Origin: Cyanobacteria bacterium UBA947
GTDB taxonomy: Bacteria; Cyanobacteriota; Vampirovibrionia; Gastranaerophilales; Gastranaerophilaceae
Assembly (NCBI GenBank): GCA_002293275.1
Contig: DBCX01000016.1
Span: forward strand, 1-8,918
Length of the DNA: 8,918 bases
Reading direction: 5' to 3'
Of the stretch, positions 1 through 6,129 are shown in pieces. The notes under the pieces were generated by a model that was not told the origin of the DNA, made no database searches, and saw only the letters and a program-made list of their open reading frames with translations. Position 1 is the first letter of the stretch, and every line of letters begins with the position of its first letter. The position numbers and the translations under genes are program-made.

Positions 1-13
1 TTTTCTTGATTTC

Positions 14-41
14 CTATACCTTACCTTATCTGTCGGTATAG
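14..41. repeat. Inverted repeat downstream of fabF
   Basis: CTATACC at 14-20 pairs with GGTATAG at 35-41 across a 14-nt spacer. It lies 45 nt beyond the fabF stop, so it could form a stem at the 3' end of the fab transcript. No T-run follows on either strand, so it is not a convincing intrinsic terminator. The rest of 1-85 shows no gene that I can support. Confidence 0.4.
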
Positions 42-85
42 TTAAGGCGAAACTTCAATGGTTATCATGGTTTTGGGGTAATTTG

Positions 86-1345
86 TTACAATTCTTTAAC
101 AATAATCGAGCAGTTCTGGCCGCCAAACCCGAACGAGTTTGAAAGCGCCGCACCAACCTCTTTTTGGCGCGCTTTGTGCGGAACATAATCCAAATCCGCA
201 ACCTCCTCATCCTGATTATCAAGGTTAATCGTCGGCGGAACAATATTGTCCGTTATCGCTTTCACGCAAGCAATAATCTCAACCGCGCCCGTACCGCCAA
301 GCAGGTGCCCGTGCATACTTTTTGTGGAACTTACCGCCAGCTGCGGGTTTTGATTTCTGTCGCCAAAAACTTTCGCAATCGCCTGAGATTCGGCAACATC
401 ACCAAGCCCTGTGCTTGTCCCGTGAGCGTTGACATATTGTATATCCTGCGGTGTCAACCCTGCATCAGCCAGCGCAAACTCCATTGATTTAATTGCGCCT
501 TCTCCGTCAGGCCGCGGCGCAACAACATCATAAGCATCCGCTGTCTGCCCGTAACCAACAACCTCGGCATAAATCTTTGCCCCGCGTTTTTTGGCATGCT
601 CGTATTCTTCAAGCACCAGAACACCGGCACCTTCAGCCATAACAAACCCGTCGCGGTCTTTGTCATAAGGACGTGACGCCTTTTGAGGCTCATCGTTGCG
701 TTTTGAAAGCGTTCTTGCCGCAGAAAAAGCTCCTACACCCACATCACAAACAGTCGCCTCAGCGCCGCCCGCAACAATAATGTCCGCATCACCCCACTGG
801 ATCGAACGGAACGCATCACCAACACTGTGTGACCCTGTCGCGCACGCCGATACAACGACTTTATTCAAACCCTTATAACCGTATTTCATTGAAATCCGGC
901 CCGAAGGCATATTAACAATCATCGCAGGGATAGTAAACGGAGAGCATTTGCTCGGGCCGCGTTCAATGATTTTGTGGTGGTTTTCCTGAAACGTTCTGAA
1001 CCCGCCGGCCGCAGAACTCACAATAACACCGACCCTGTACGGGTCAATGTCACCCCATTCTTCCAGCTTTGCATCTTTAATCGCCTCATCGGCAGCAACC
1101 ATCGCAAGCTGGATGAATCTGTCCATTTTCTTGGCCTCTTTTGGCTCAATATAATCATCCATACTAAAATTTTTAGCCTCGCCGGCAATGGTTACCACAT
1201 TGCGGTCAAGGTCAATATACTCGGACGGCAGTATTGTGTCAATACCGCTTTTGCCTGCAACAATACTATCCCAAAACCCGGATACTCCTGCGCCATACGG
1301 CGTAACAGCACCCAGGCCTGTTATCACTACCCTTCTTTTTGACAT
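86..1345 (-). CDS. fabF: Beta-ketoacyl-ACP synthase II (KAS II)
   Basis: This 419-residue cytosolic condensing enzyme extends acyl chains by decarboxylating malonyl-ACP and joining it to acyl-ACP in type II fatty acid synthesis. The thiolase-fold catalytic set is visible: nucleophile Cys168 in SACATGSHS, His308 in NAHGTST, Lys342 and His347 in TKSMHGHLLGG, and the glycine-rich SFGFGGQN at 404-411. Length fits FabF (about 410-420). Two motif positions differ from the commonest forms: His345 where Thr is usual before GH, and Gln410 where Thr or His is usual. Both leave the catalytic residues intact. The start at 1345 (MSKRRVVITG) is preferred over the in-frame ATG at 1366 because a GGAAGGA ribosome site sits 7 nt before it and the family begins there. 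It is last in the fab cluster, 64 bp after acpP. Confidence 0.97.
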   Translation of the reverse strand: MSKRRVVITGLGAVTPYGAGVSGFWDSIVAGKSGIDTILPSEYIDLDRNVVTIAGEAKNFSMDDYIEPKEAKKMDRFIQLAMVAADEAIKDAKLEEWGDIDPYRVGVIVSSAAGGFRTFQENHHKIIERGPSKCSPFTIPAMIVNMPSGRISMKYGYKGLNKVVVSACATGSHSVGDAFRSIQWGDADIIVAGGAEATVCDVGVGAFSAARTLSKRNDEPQKASRPYDKDRDGFVMAEGAGVLVLEEYEHAKKRGAKIYAEVVGYGQTADAYDVVAPRPDGEGAIKSMEFALADAGLTPQDIQYVNAHGTSTGLGDVAESQAIAKVFGDRNQNPQLAVSSTKSMHGHLLGGTGAVEIIACVKAITDNIVPPTINLDNQDEEVADLDYVPHKARQKEVGAALSNSFGFGGQNCSIIVKEL

Positions 1346-1352
1346 TATTATT

Positions 1353-1359
1353 TCCTTCC
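1353..1359 (-). promoter_or_regulatory. Ribosome binding site deciding the fabF start
   Basis: GGAAGGA lies 7 nt before the ATG at 1345. The alternative ATG at 1366 would place this site inside the coding region, so the shorter form is chosen. Confidence 0.7.
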
Positions 1360-1380
1360 GCAGCATCTGTCCGCGCCGCT

Positions 1381-1401
1381 AAGCCCGGCAAACACCGGCT
1401 T
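1381..1401 (-). promoter_or_regulatory. Hairpin between acpP and fabF
   Basis: In the transcript AAGCCGG pairs with CCGGGCTT (one bulged G) around the 6-nt loop TGTTTG, giving a GC-rich 7-bp stem that begins 8 nt after the acpP stop. No U-run follows, so full termination is unlikely. A stem here could protect the 3' end of acpP mRNA or reduce read-through into fabF, which would fit the much higher need for carrier protein than for condensing enzyme. The structure is seen; the role is inferred. Confidence 0.5.
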
Positions 1402-1409
1402 GCAAATTC

Positions 1410-1640
1410 CTAAGAATGAGCGTCAATATAGCTTACAGCATCTTGAACTGTTTGAATTTTTTCAGCTTCTTCATCAGGGATTTCGCATCCGAATTCCTCT
1501 TCAAGAGCCATAACCAACTCAACAGTATCCAAAGAGTCAGCGCCCAAATCGCCGGTAAAGCTTGCTTGTGGCGTCACAAGAGCCTCATCCACACTCAATT
1601 GGTCAACTACTACTTTTTTCACTTTTTCAAATGTACTCAT
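1410..1640 (-). CDS. acpP: Acyl carrier protein
   Basis: This is the 76-residue acidic four-helix carrier that holds growing acyl chains as thioesters on 4'-phosphopantetheine. The attachment site is Ser36 in the canonical GADSLDTVEL motif, followed by the acidic recognition helix (VMALEEEFGCEIPDEEAE). Length matches the family. A GGAGG site lies 10 nt before the ATG at 1640. The gene sits between fabG and fabF, as in many bacteria, but has its own strong promoter at 1670-1697 overlapping the end of fabG. This suggests that AcpP is made in excess of the neighbouring enzymes. Cys52 in the EFGCEI segment is a free cysteine near the recognition helix; its significance is unknown. Confidence 0.98.
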   Translation of the reverse strand: MSTFEKVKKVVVDQLSVDEALVTPQASFTGDLGADSLDTVELVMALEEEFGCEIPDEEAEKIQTVQDAVSYIDAHS

Positions 1641-1655
1641 TTTTCTTTTTCCTCC
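1638..1655 (-). promoter_or_regulatory. acpP translation start region (shared with rpmF)
   Basis: GGAGG at 1651-1655 is followed by a 10-nt purine spacer and ATG. The 16 nt from 1653 to 1638 (AGGAAAAAGAAAAATG) are identical to those at the rpmF start (5829 to 5814). Confidence 0.7.
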
Positions 1656-1669
1656 ATGTTAACTACTCA

Positions 1670-1697
1670 ATTCTACCATGTAAATATCAGATGACAA
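1670..1697 (-). promoter_or_regulatory. acpP promoter, sigma-70 type with extended -10
   Basis: On the minus strand -35 TTGTCA (1697-1692, 5 of 6 consensus), a 16-bp spacer, then -10 TAGAAT (1675-1670, 5 of 6) preceded by TGG as an extended -10. The predicted transcription start near 1663 gives a leader of about 23 nt. The -35 lies partly beyond the fabG stop codon, inside its last codons. Confidence 0.7.
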
Positions 1698-2418
1698 GTC
1701 CCCCGTCAACGCCGATAACTTGCCCTGTGATGTATCCACCGTCTTCGGCCAGGAACCGGACGGTCTTTGCAATGTCGCTTGCTTCGCCCATGCGCTTCAT
1801 CGGAATAAAATCGGTGAATTTGGACTCGTCAAGATCTTTTGTCATATCGGTCTTGATAAAGCCCGGTGCAATCGCATTGACGCGGATACCGCGCGAGCCG
1901 AGTTCTTTTGCAAGCGTTTTAGTGAACCCAATCAGCCCCGCTTTTGCCGCCGCATAATTTGCCTGACCCGCGTTGCCGTAAACACCCACAACGCTTGACA
2001 TATTTATTATCGCGCCGCTGCGCTGCTTCATCATCACTTTCACAACCGGATTTGATACGTAAAACGCGCTTGACAGGTTGGTTTCAACCACCGCATCCCA
2101 TTGCTCATCACTCATCCGGATAAAAAGCCCGTCGCGCGTAATGCCGGCGTTGTTAACCAAAACGTCAACACGGCCGTATTTTTCAATGATTTTGGCCATC
2201 GCCGCTGCAACTTCGGCCTTGTTTCCGACATCAAATTTGAACGCCTCGCCTTTAACGCCAGCCTCTTCAATCATCTTGACGGTTTCACCTGCCGCAGCCT
2301 CGTTGCCTGCGTAGTTTATCACCACATCATACCCGGCATTTGCAAGCTCAAGCGCGCACGCACGCCCAATCCCTCGCGAACCGCCTGTTACCACTGCCAC
2401 CTTAGTTTCCGCACTCAT
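1687..2418 (-). CDS. fabG: 3-oxoacyl-ACP reductase (NADPH)
   Basis: This 243-residue classical short-chain dehydrogenase/reductase reduces 3-ketoacyl-ACP to 3-hydroxyacyl-ACP, the first reduction of each elongation cycle. The Rossmann cofactor motif TGGSRGIG is at residues 11-18 and NNAG at 89-92. The catalytic set is Asn114, Ser142, Tyr155 and Lys159 (YAAAK). The C-terminal TGQVIGVDGG at 231-240 is typical of FabG. Length agrees with the family (about 244-248). An AAGGGGG site lies 6 nt before the ATG at 2418. It is 25 bp downstream of fabD, almost certainly in the same transcript. The FabG assignment over other SDR enzymes rests on both the motifs and the fabD/acpP neighbours. Confidence 0.97.
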   Translation of the reverse strand: MSAETKVAVVTGGSRGIGRACALELANAGYDVVINYAGNEAAAGETVKMIEEAGVKGEAFKFDVGNKAEVAAAMAKIIEKYGRVDVLVNNAGITRDGLFIRMSDEQWDAVVETNLSSAFYVSNPVVKVMMKQRSGAIINMSSVVGVYGNAGQANYAAAKAGLIGFTKTLAKELGSRGIRVNAIAPGFIKTDMTKDLDESKFTDFIPMKRMGEASDIAKTVRFLAEDGGYITGQVIGVDGGLVI

Positions 2419-2443
2419 TGTAAGCCCCCTTCATTTACCCCCG

Positions 2444-3358
2444 CTACTTTGTCAGACATAATTCCTCCTTTAACGCTTTCAATGACGCGCTGTCACAAAC
2501 ACTATAAACCTTCGCCTCCGGCGCAGTTTTTTTGACCAAACCGCTCAAAACTTTGCCCGGCCCGACCTCAACAAACGTATCAACGCCTGCCGCGATCATT
2601 TTTTCAACTGACTGCGTCCAATATACTGATGAATAAATCTGGCGCGGCATTTTATCAACAAAGTCCGCAGCCGATGTTGTCGGCTCAGCATCAACGTTTG
2701 TCACAACAGGCACTGCCGCATCGTTAACCGTCACCTCGCCAAGCGCCGGCGCAAATTTTGCCGCCGCATCTTCCATCAATTTTGAGTGGAACGCGCCTGA
2801 TACCGCCAGCGGTACAACACGTTTGGCGCCGGATGCCAACAACAATTCACCTGCTTTTGCGACCGCATCCGCGTCACCTGTTATAACCACCTGAGCCTGC
2901 GAATTGTAATTTGCCACATCAACATATCCGTCAACACTTGCAAGGATTTCGTCTACCCCTTCGGGCGGGTTCAAAATGGCAGCCATACTGCCTCCATTTA
3001 CCCCTGACATTGCGTTCGCGCGCGCGTTGATTAGTTTAAACGTATCTTCAAGGTTCAAAACACCCGCCGCGTACATTGCGCAATACTCGCCCAAGCTGTG
3101 ACCTGCGACAAAATCAGGTTTCACGCCGCACCCGCTTTTCAACGCCTCCAACGCGGCAACCGATACCGCAACAATCGCAGGCTGGGTATTCACCGTCTGT
3201 CTCAAATCATCTTCGGGCCCGTCAAAACAAATACTTGTAATCTTTTCACCCGCAGCATCAAAAACTTTACGCGCCTCATCGTAGTTTTCATACAAATCTT
3301 TGCCCATACCGACAAATTGCGCCCCTTGCCCGGGGAAAACAAAAGCAATCTTACCCAT
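2444..3358 (-). CDS. fabD: Malonyl-CoA:ACP transacylase
   Basis: This 304-residue enzyme moves malonyl from CoA to AcpP, supplying the extender unit to FabH and FabF. The oxyanion motif GQGAQ is at 10-14. The nucleophile is Ser88 in GHSLG, the malonyl-carboxylate arginine is probably Arg113 in NARANAM, and the catalytic His191 is in SGAFHSKLM. GPGKVLSGL at 266-274 closes the fold. The usual NSPGQ segment reads NSQAQ at 152-156, a mild deviation. The start at 3358 (MGKIAFVFPGQG) is chosen over an in-frame GTG at 3424, which would add 22 residues and overlap fabH by 67 nt. The ATG shares its A with the fabH stop (TGATG), pointing to translational coupling. Confidence 0.97.
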   Translation of the reverse strand: MGKIAFVFPGQGAQFVGMGKDLYENYDEARKVFDAAGEKITSICFDGPEDDLRQTVNTQPAIVAVSVAALEALKSGCGVKPDFVAGHSLGEYCAMYAAGVLNLEDTFKLINARANAMSGVNGGSMAAILNPPEGVDEILASVDGYVDVANYNSQAQVVITGDADAVAKAGELLLASGAKRVVPLAVSGAFHSKLMEDAAAKFAPALGEVTVNDAAVPVVTNVDAEPTTSAADFVDKMPRQIYSSVYWTQSVEKMIAAGVDTFVEVGPGKVLSGLVKKTAPEAKVYSVCDSASLKALKEELCLTK

Positions 3359-4356
3359 CAGCAAATCCCTTCCCGCAGCCGGACAATCGCGGCACCCCAA
3401 GTCATACCTGCACCAAACCCGCACAAAATAGCGGTTGAACCGAGCTTAACCGTGCCTTTTTCAACACCTTCGGCGAGCGCAATCGGAACCGATGCCGCCG
3501 ATGTGTTGCCATAATATGTGATATTGCTGATAACTTTTTCATCCGGGTATCCCAGCCGCTGCTGAACCGCGTCAATAATCCGCTGGTTCGCCTGATGCGG
3601 TATCAAATAGTCAATCTCATCGGCTTTTATCCCCGATTCTTCAAGCATATTGGCAATATAATCCGGCAGAACCTTCACAACAAACTTGTAAACCTCTTTC
3701 CCGTTCATAAATATATGGGACGGCTCAATGTCGTTTGGCTCAACTAATGGGCAGGTTTTGCCCGGCATCGTGTACTTGATATACTCGCCGATTGAACCAT
3801 CTGATTGGATATCAATTGACAAAATATCGTCAACACCGTCGGTAGACTCAGTCACGACCATAGCGCCCGCACCGTCTCCGAACAAAATTGATGTCCCGCG
3901 GTCTTCCCAATCAACAAGCCGGCTGTTGTTATCAGTTGCAACAATCAAAATCTTTTTGTAAATCCCGGACCCGATAAACCCGCGTGCAATCTGCATCCCG
4001 TAAATCAGCCCCGAGCATGCCGCTGTTATGTCAAACGCCGGAATCTTTGTCGTAATCCCAAGCCGCGCCTGAATATCACAGGCAATTGCAGGGTACAAAT
4101 TGGGCGGTGCAGATGACGCCGCAATAATCAAATCGAGTTCATCCGGATTAACACCGGCCTTTGCAAGCGCCTTTTGCGCCGCCTCGTAACCCAAATCCGC
4201 CGCGTTCTGGTTGCCCGACACAATCCTGCGCTCTTTTATACCGGTACGCGTATAAATCCACTCGTCCGATGTGTCGTACAATTTTGTCAAATCCTGATTG
4301 GTCACCACAGTTTCCGGCACACTGTATGCAACGCTTCTTATCTGTAAAGGTTTCAT
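3358..4356 (-). CDS. fabH: Beta-ketoacyl-ACP synthase III (KAS III)
   Basis: This 332-residue enzyme starts fatty acid synthesis by condensing an acyl-CoA primer (usually acetyl-CoA or a branched analogue) with malonyl-ACP. The N-terminal TSDEWIYTRTGIKERRI at 29-45 is a family signature. The catalytic triad is Cys114 in TAACSGL, His254 in IPHQANQRI and Asn284 in YYGNTSAAS. GFGAGMTWGA at 313-322 ends the fold. Length is close to the usual 310-335. The GGGAGA ribosome site overlaps the plsX stop codon (TAG) and lies only 4 nt before the ATG, so translation is probably coupled to plsX. Primer preference cannot be read reliably from this sequence. Confidence 0.97.
   Translation of the reverse strand: MKPLQIRSVAYSVPETVVTNQDLTKLYDTSDEWIYTRTGIKERRIVSGNQNAADLGYEAAQKALAKAGVNPDELDLIIAASSAPPNLYPAIACDIQARLGITTKIPAFDITAACSGLIYGMQIARGFIGSGIYKKILIVATDNNSRLVDWEDRGTSILFGDGAGAMVVTESTDGVDDILSIDIQSDGSIGEYIKYTMPGKTCPLVEPNDIEPSHIFMNGKEVYKFVVKVLPDYIANMLEESGIKADEIDYLIPHQANQRIIDAVQQRLGYPDEKVISNITYYGNTSAASVPIALAEGVEKGTVKLGSTAILCGFGAGMTWGAAIVRLREGIC
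3366..3372 (-). promoter_or_regulatory. Ribosome binding site deciding the fabD start
   Basis: GAAGGGA sits 7 nt before the ATG at 3358 and lies within the last codons of fabH. It supports the short FabD start and stop/start coupling. Confidence 0.65.
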
Positions 4357-4365
4357 TTTCTCTCC

Positions 4366-5421
4366 CTATTTTCCGTAGAATTGTGCTATTTTTTCGTTTA
4401 CGTTTGTCTCGACGGCCTCTTTTGCAACGCGGACAGCGTTCTTTATCGCATAGGCCTTGCTTCTGCCGTGCGAAATAACGGTAATCCCTTTAACACCCAA
4501 AAGCAGCGCACCGCCAAACTCTTCATAATTTATTTTCCCGTAAATCCGTTTCATAAAAGGTTTCGCGAGCAATCCGATAATTTTACCCACAAAATCAGAT
4601 TTGAATTCTTGTTTCAACATTCTAAACAACATTGATGACGTGCCTTCCGTGACTTTCAGCGCAACGTTTCCGACAAACCCGTCGCAAACCACAACATCGC
4701 ACACGCTAAGGAAAATTTCTTTGCCCTCAATGTTTCCGACAAAGTTCAGACCCTTGCCATGCTCATCAAGTAATTTATAAGTCCCCTGCGCAAGCTCGTT
4801 ACCTTTGCCGGCCTCTTCACCGATATTTAGAACCCCAACCCGCGGATTGTCAATTCCCAGAACGTTTTTAGAGAAAGTCGAGCCCATAACCGCAAACTGG
4901 TAAAGCATCTCCGGCGTACTGTTGCTGTTGGCGCCCGCGTCAATCACAACAATCGGTTTTTTGATTGTCGGCAAAGTAAGCGCGATAGCCGGCCGGTCAA
5001 TCCCCGGGATTCTGCCGAGCCCAAACAGGCTCGATGCCATGGCCGCACCCGTTGAACCCGCCGCAACAACCGCGTCCGAACTGCCGGTTGCGACCGCGTC
5101 CACCGCAAGCACAATTGATGAGTTTTTCTTTTTACGAATAGCCGCCCCCGGGCTTTCGCCCATCTCAATAACTTCGTTGGCATGGGTTATTTTTATATCA
5201 AGCGAGCTTATATCAATCTTAATCCGGCGCATCCGGCCGCCTGTCCCGCAATCAGAGTAAAACCCTTTTAGCGAAATCTCATCCAGTACCTGCTCAATCC
5301 GGTCTTGTTTCCCAACCAGCTCGAGCGCTACCCCGTAATCCTGTGCTGCCCAAACCGCTCCTGCAACTATTTCATGCGGAGCATGGTCGCCTCCCATTGC
5401 ATCTATTGATATTCTAAACAT
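4366..5421 (-). CDS. plsX: Phosphate acyltransferase (acyl-ACP to acyl-phosphate)
   Basis: This 351-residue peripheral-membrane enzyme converts acyl-ACP and phosphate to acyl-phosphate, the donor for PlsY in phosphatidic acid synthesis. The N-terminal DAMGGDHAP at 7-15, HANEVIEMGESP at 80-91, AGSTGAA at 121-127 and CDGFVGNVALK at 246-256 are family signatures. Compared with typical PlsX (about 330-345) it seems to carry an insert at about residues 54-73, basic and glycine-rich (CGTGGRMRRIKID), just before the HANEVI segment. The start at 5421 follows AAAGGGA, which overlaps the rpmF stop codon and is only 3 nt from the ATG, so expression is probably coupled to rpmF. The rpmF-plsX-fabH order is conserved widely among bacteria. 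Confidence 0.96.
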   Translation of the reverse strand: MFRISIDAMGGDHAPHEIVAGAVWAAQDYGVALELVGKQDRIEQVLDEISLKGFYSDCGTGGRMRRIKIDISSLDIKITHANEVIEMGESPGAAIRKKKNSSIVLAVDAVATGSSDAVVAAGSTGAAMASSLFGLGRIPGIDRPAIALTLPTIKKPIVVIDAGANSNSTPEMLYQFAVMGSTFSKNVLGIDNPRVGVLNIGEEAGKGNELAQGTYKLLDEHGKGLNFVGNIEGKEIFLSVCDVVVCDGFVGNVALKVTEGTSSMLFRMLKQEFKSDFVGKIIGLLAKPFMKRIYGKINYEEFGGALLLGVKGITVISHGRSKAYAIKNAVRVAKEAVETNVNEKIAQFYGK

Positions 5422-5429
5422 TATTCCCT

Positions 5430-5816
5430 TTAATTATTTGTTTTTTTCTCTTTCTTCGGTGCGGCTGCTTTTGGTTTTGCATCAGCTTTTGCCGCAGGCT
5501 TTTTAGCGGCAGTTTTTTTTGCTGCCGGTTTTTTAGCCTCTTTAACTTCCTTAATTTCCGTTTCTGCCGCCGCGGTCTCAACTTTCGCTTCAATTTTCGG
5601 CGCTGTTATTGCTGCCGCTTTTGTTGCTGCCGCAGGCTGTTTATCCGCTAGTCTTACAGGTTGACCCTTATAAGAACCGCATGCCGTGCAAACTGTGTGT
5701 GCCAGCGTCAACTCGCCGCACTTTTGGCATTTTGATGTCGCGGGCTTTGTCGCTTTCCAATTAGAGCGCCTGTGCCCCTGCGCTGAATGTCCTGTTCGTT
5801 TCTTTGGTACTGCCAT
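5430..5816 (-). CDS. rpmF: Ribosomal protein bL32 with long Ala/Lys-rich C-terminal tail
   Basis: The first 57 or so residues are a standard bL32: MAVPKKRTGHSAQGHRRSNW, then a zinc ribbon with Cys30-x2-Cys33 and Cys43-x2-Cys46, so this is the zinc-binding (C+) form. It is part of the large ribosomal subunit. Ordinary bL32 is about 55-65 residues, but this one has 128. The added residues 58-128 are low complexity: an Ala-rich part, a Glu/Lys stretch at 77-96, then repeats of AAKK/PAAK and a KKEKK end, resembling the tails of histone H1-like proteins. The frame stays open with sensible codons until a TAA that overlaps the plsX ribosome site, so the tail looks genuine. An AAGGA site lies 9-10 nt before the ATG. 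An A8 run at 5513-5520 is a possible slippage site. Confidence 0.95.
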   Translation of the reverse strand: MAVPKKRTGHSAQGHRRSNWKATKPATSKCQKCGELTLAHTVCTACGSYKGQPVRLADKQPAAATKAAAITAPKIEAKVETAAAETEIKEVKEAKKPAAKKTAAKKPAAKADAKPKAAAPKKEKKTNN

Positions 5817-5830
5817 TTTTCTTTTTCCTT
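5814..5830 (-). promoter_or_regulatory. rpmF translation start region (shared with acpP)
   Basis: AAGGA at 5826-5830 is followed by an A-rich spacer and ATG. Positions 5829 to 5814 are identical to 1653 to 1638 before acpP (16 of 16). Confidence 0.65.
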
Positions 5831-5848
5831 ATTTTATGTATATTTCTT

Positions 5849-5876
5849 ATTCTAGCACAAACATTTTCAGCCGCAA
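5849..5876 (-). promoter_or_regulatory. Probable rpmF promoter with extended -10
   Basis: On the minus strand -10 TAGAAT (5854-5849) is preceded by TGC as an extended -10. A weak -35, TTGCGG (5876-5871, 3 of 6), lies 16 bp upstream. The predicted start near 5842 gives a leader of about 26 nt. The same TGN-TAGAAT element precedes acpP. The poor -35 is why confidence is moderate. Confidence 0.55.
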
Positions 5877-5880
5877 GGCG

Positions 5881-6129
5881 TTAGACATATTGTTCTTCTT
5901 GTATCGCCAACGCCGCGATTTGGTTTGCGATAAAGCTGACTTTTTTAAGCGGCCCTTGTGTTTCTTTTTCAACCACCGCCGTGCTGCCGGATTTCATCAG
6001 GTTGTTAAGCTCCGCGTACAGAGCCTCCGGATTTTCCACATACAATACCAAAGGTGCTGTTGAACCTTTTAAAAATACCAGTGTTGATGTTCTTTTTTTT
6101 ACGTTTTGTTGATTAAACTGCTGCGCCAT
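5881..6129 (-). CDS. Small protein of unknown function (82 residues)
   Basis: I do not recognise this protein. Its sequence reads as a small soluble domain: a polar N-terminus (MAQQFNQQNVKKRTS), two likely beta strands (TLVFLKG, APLVLYV), a helix (PEALYAELNNLMKSG), a strand (TAVVEKE), then KKVSFIANQIAALAIQEEQ. It has no signal peptide, membrane segment or cysteine. It is supported as real by a GGAGGG site 8 nt before the ATG at 6129, a 17-nt overlap with the end of tpiA, even amino acid composition and same-strand placement in a packed block. In many bacteria the gene before rpmF is yceD (DUF177), which is about twice as long with a different motif pattern, so this is not that family as far as I can see. 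The role could be linked to ribosome or lipid synthesis by position only. Confidence 0.75.
   Translation of the reverse strand: MAQQFNQQNVKKRTSTLVFLKGSTAPLVLYVENPEALYAELNNLMKSGSTAVVEKETQGPLKKVSFIANQIAALAIQEEQYV

Noticed and set aside
14..41. Possible intrinsic terminator after fabF
   Set aside because: The 7-bp stem is there, but it is AT-rich with a 14-nt loop and no T-run on either side, so I list it only as an inverted repeat.
974..1342. 122-codon plus-strand open frame opposite fabF
   Set aside because: The composition is that of a shadow frame (many Asn, His, Arg, Cys) and FabF on the other strand is intact.
3359..3424. N-terminal extension of FabD from a GTG at 3424
   Set aside because: The extra 22 residues are fabH codons in another frame, not FabD-like; the ATG at 3358 has a ribosome site and the family's usual N-terminus.
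5870..5879. GCC-GCAA-GGC mini-hairpin after the 82-residue gene as a terminator
   Set aside because: The stem has only 3 bp and no U-run; it coincides with the weak rpmF -35.
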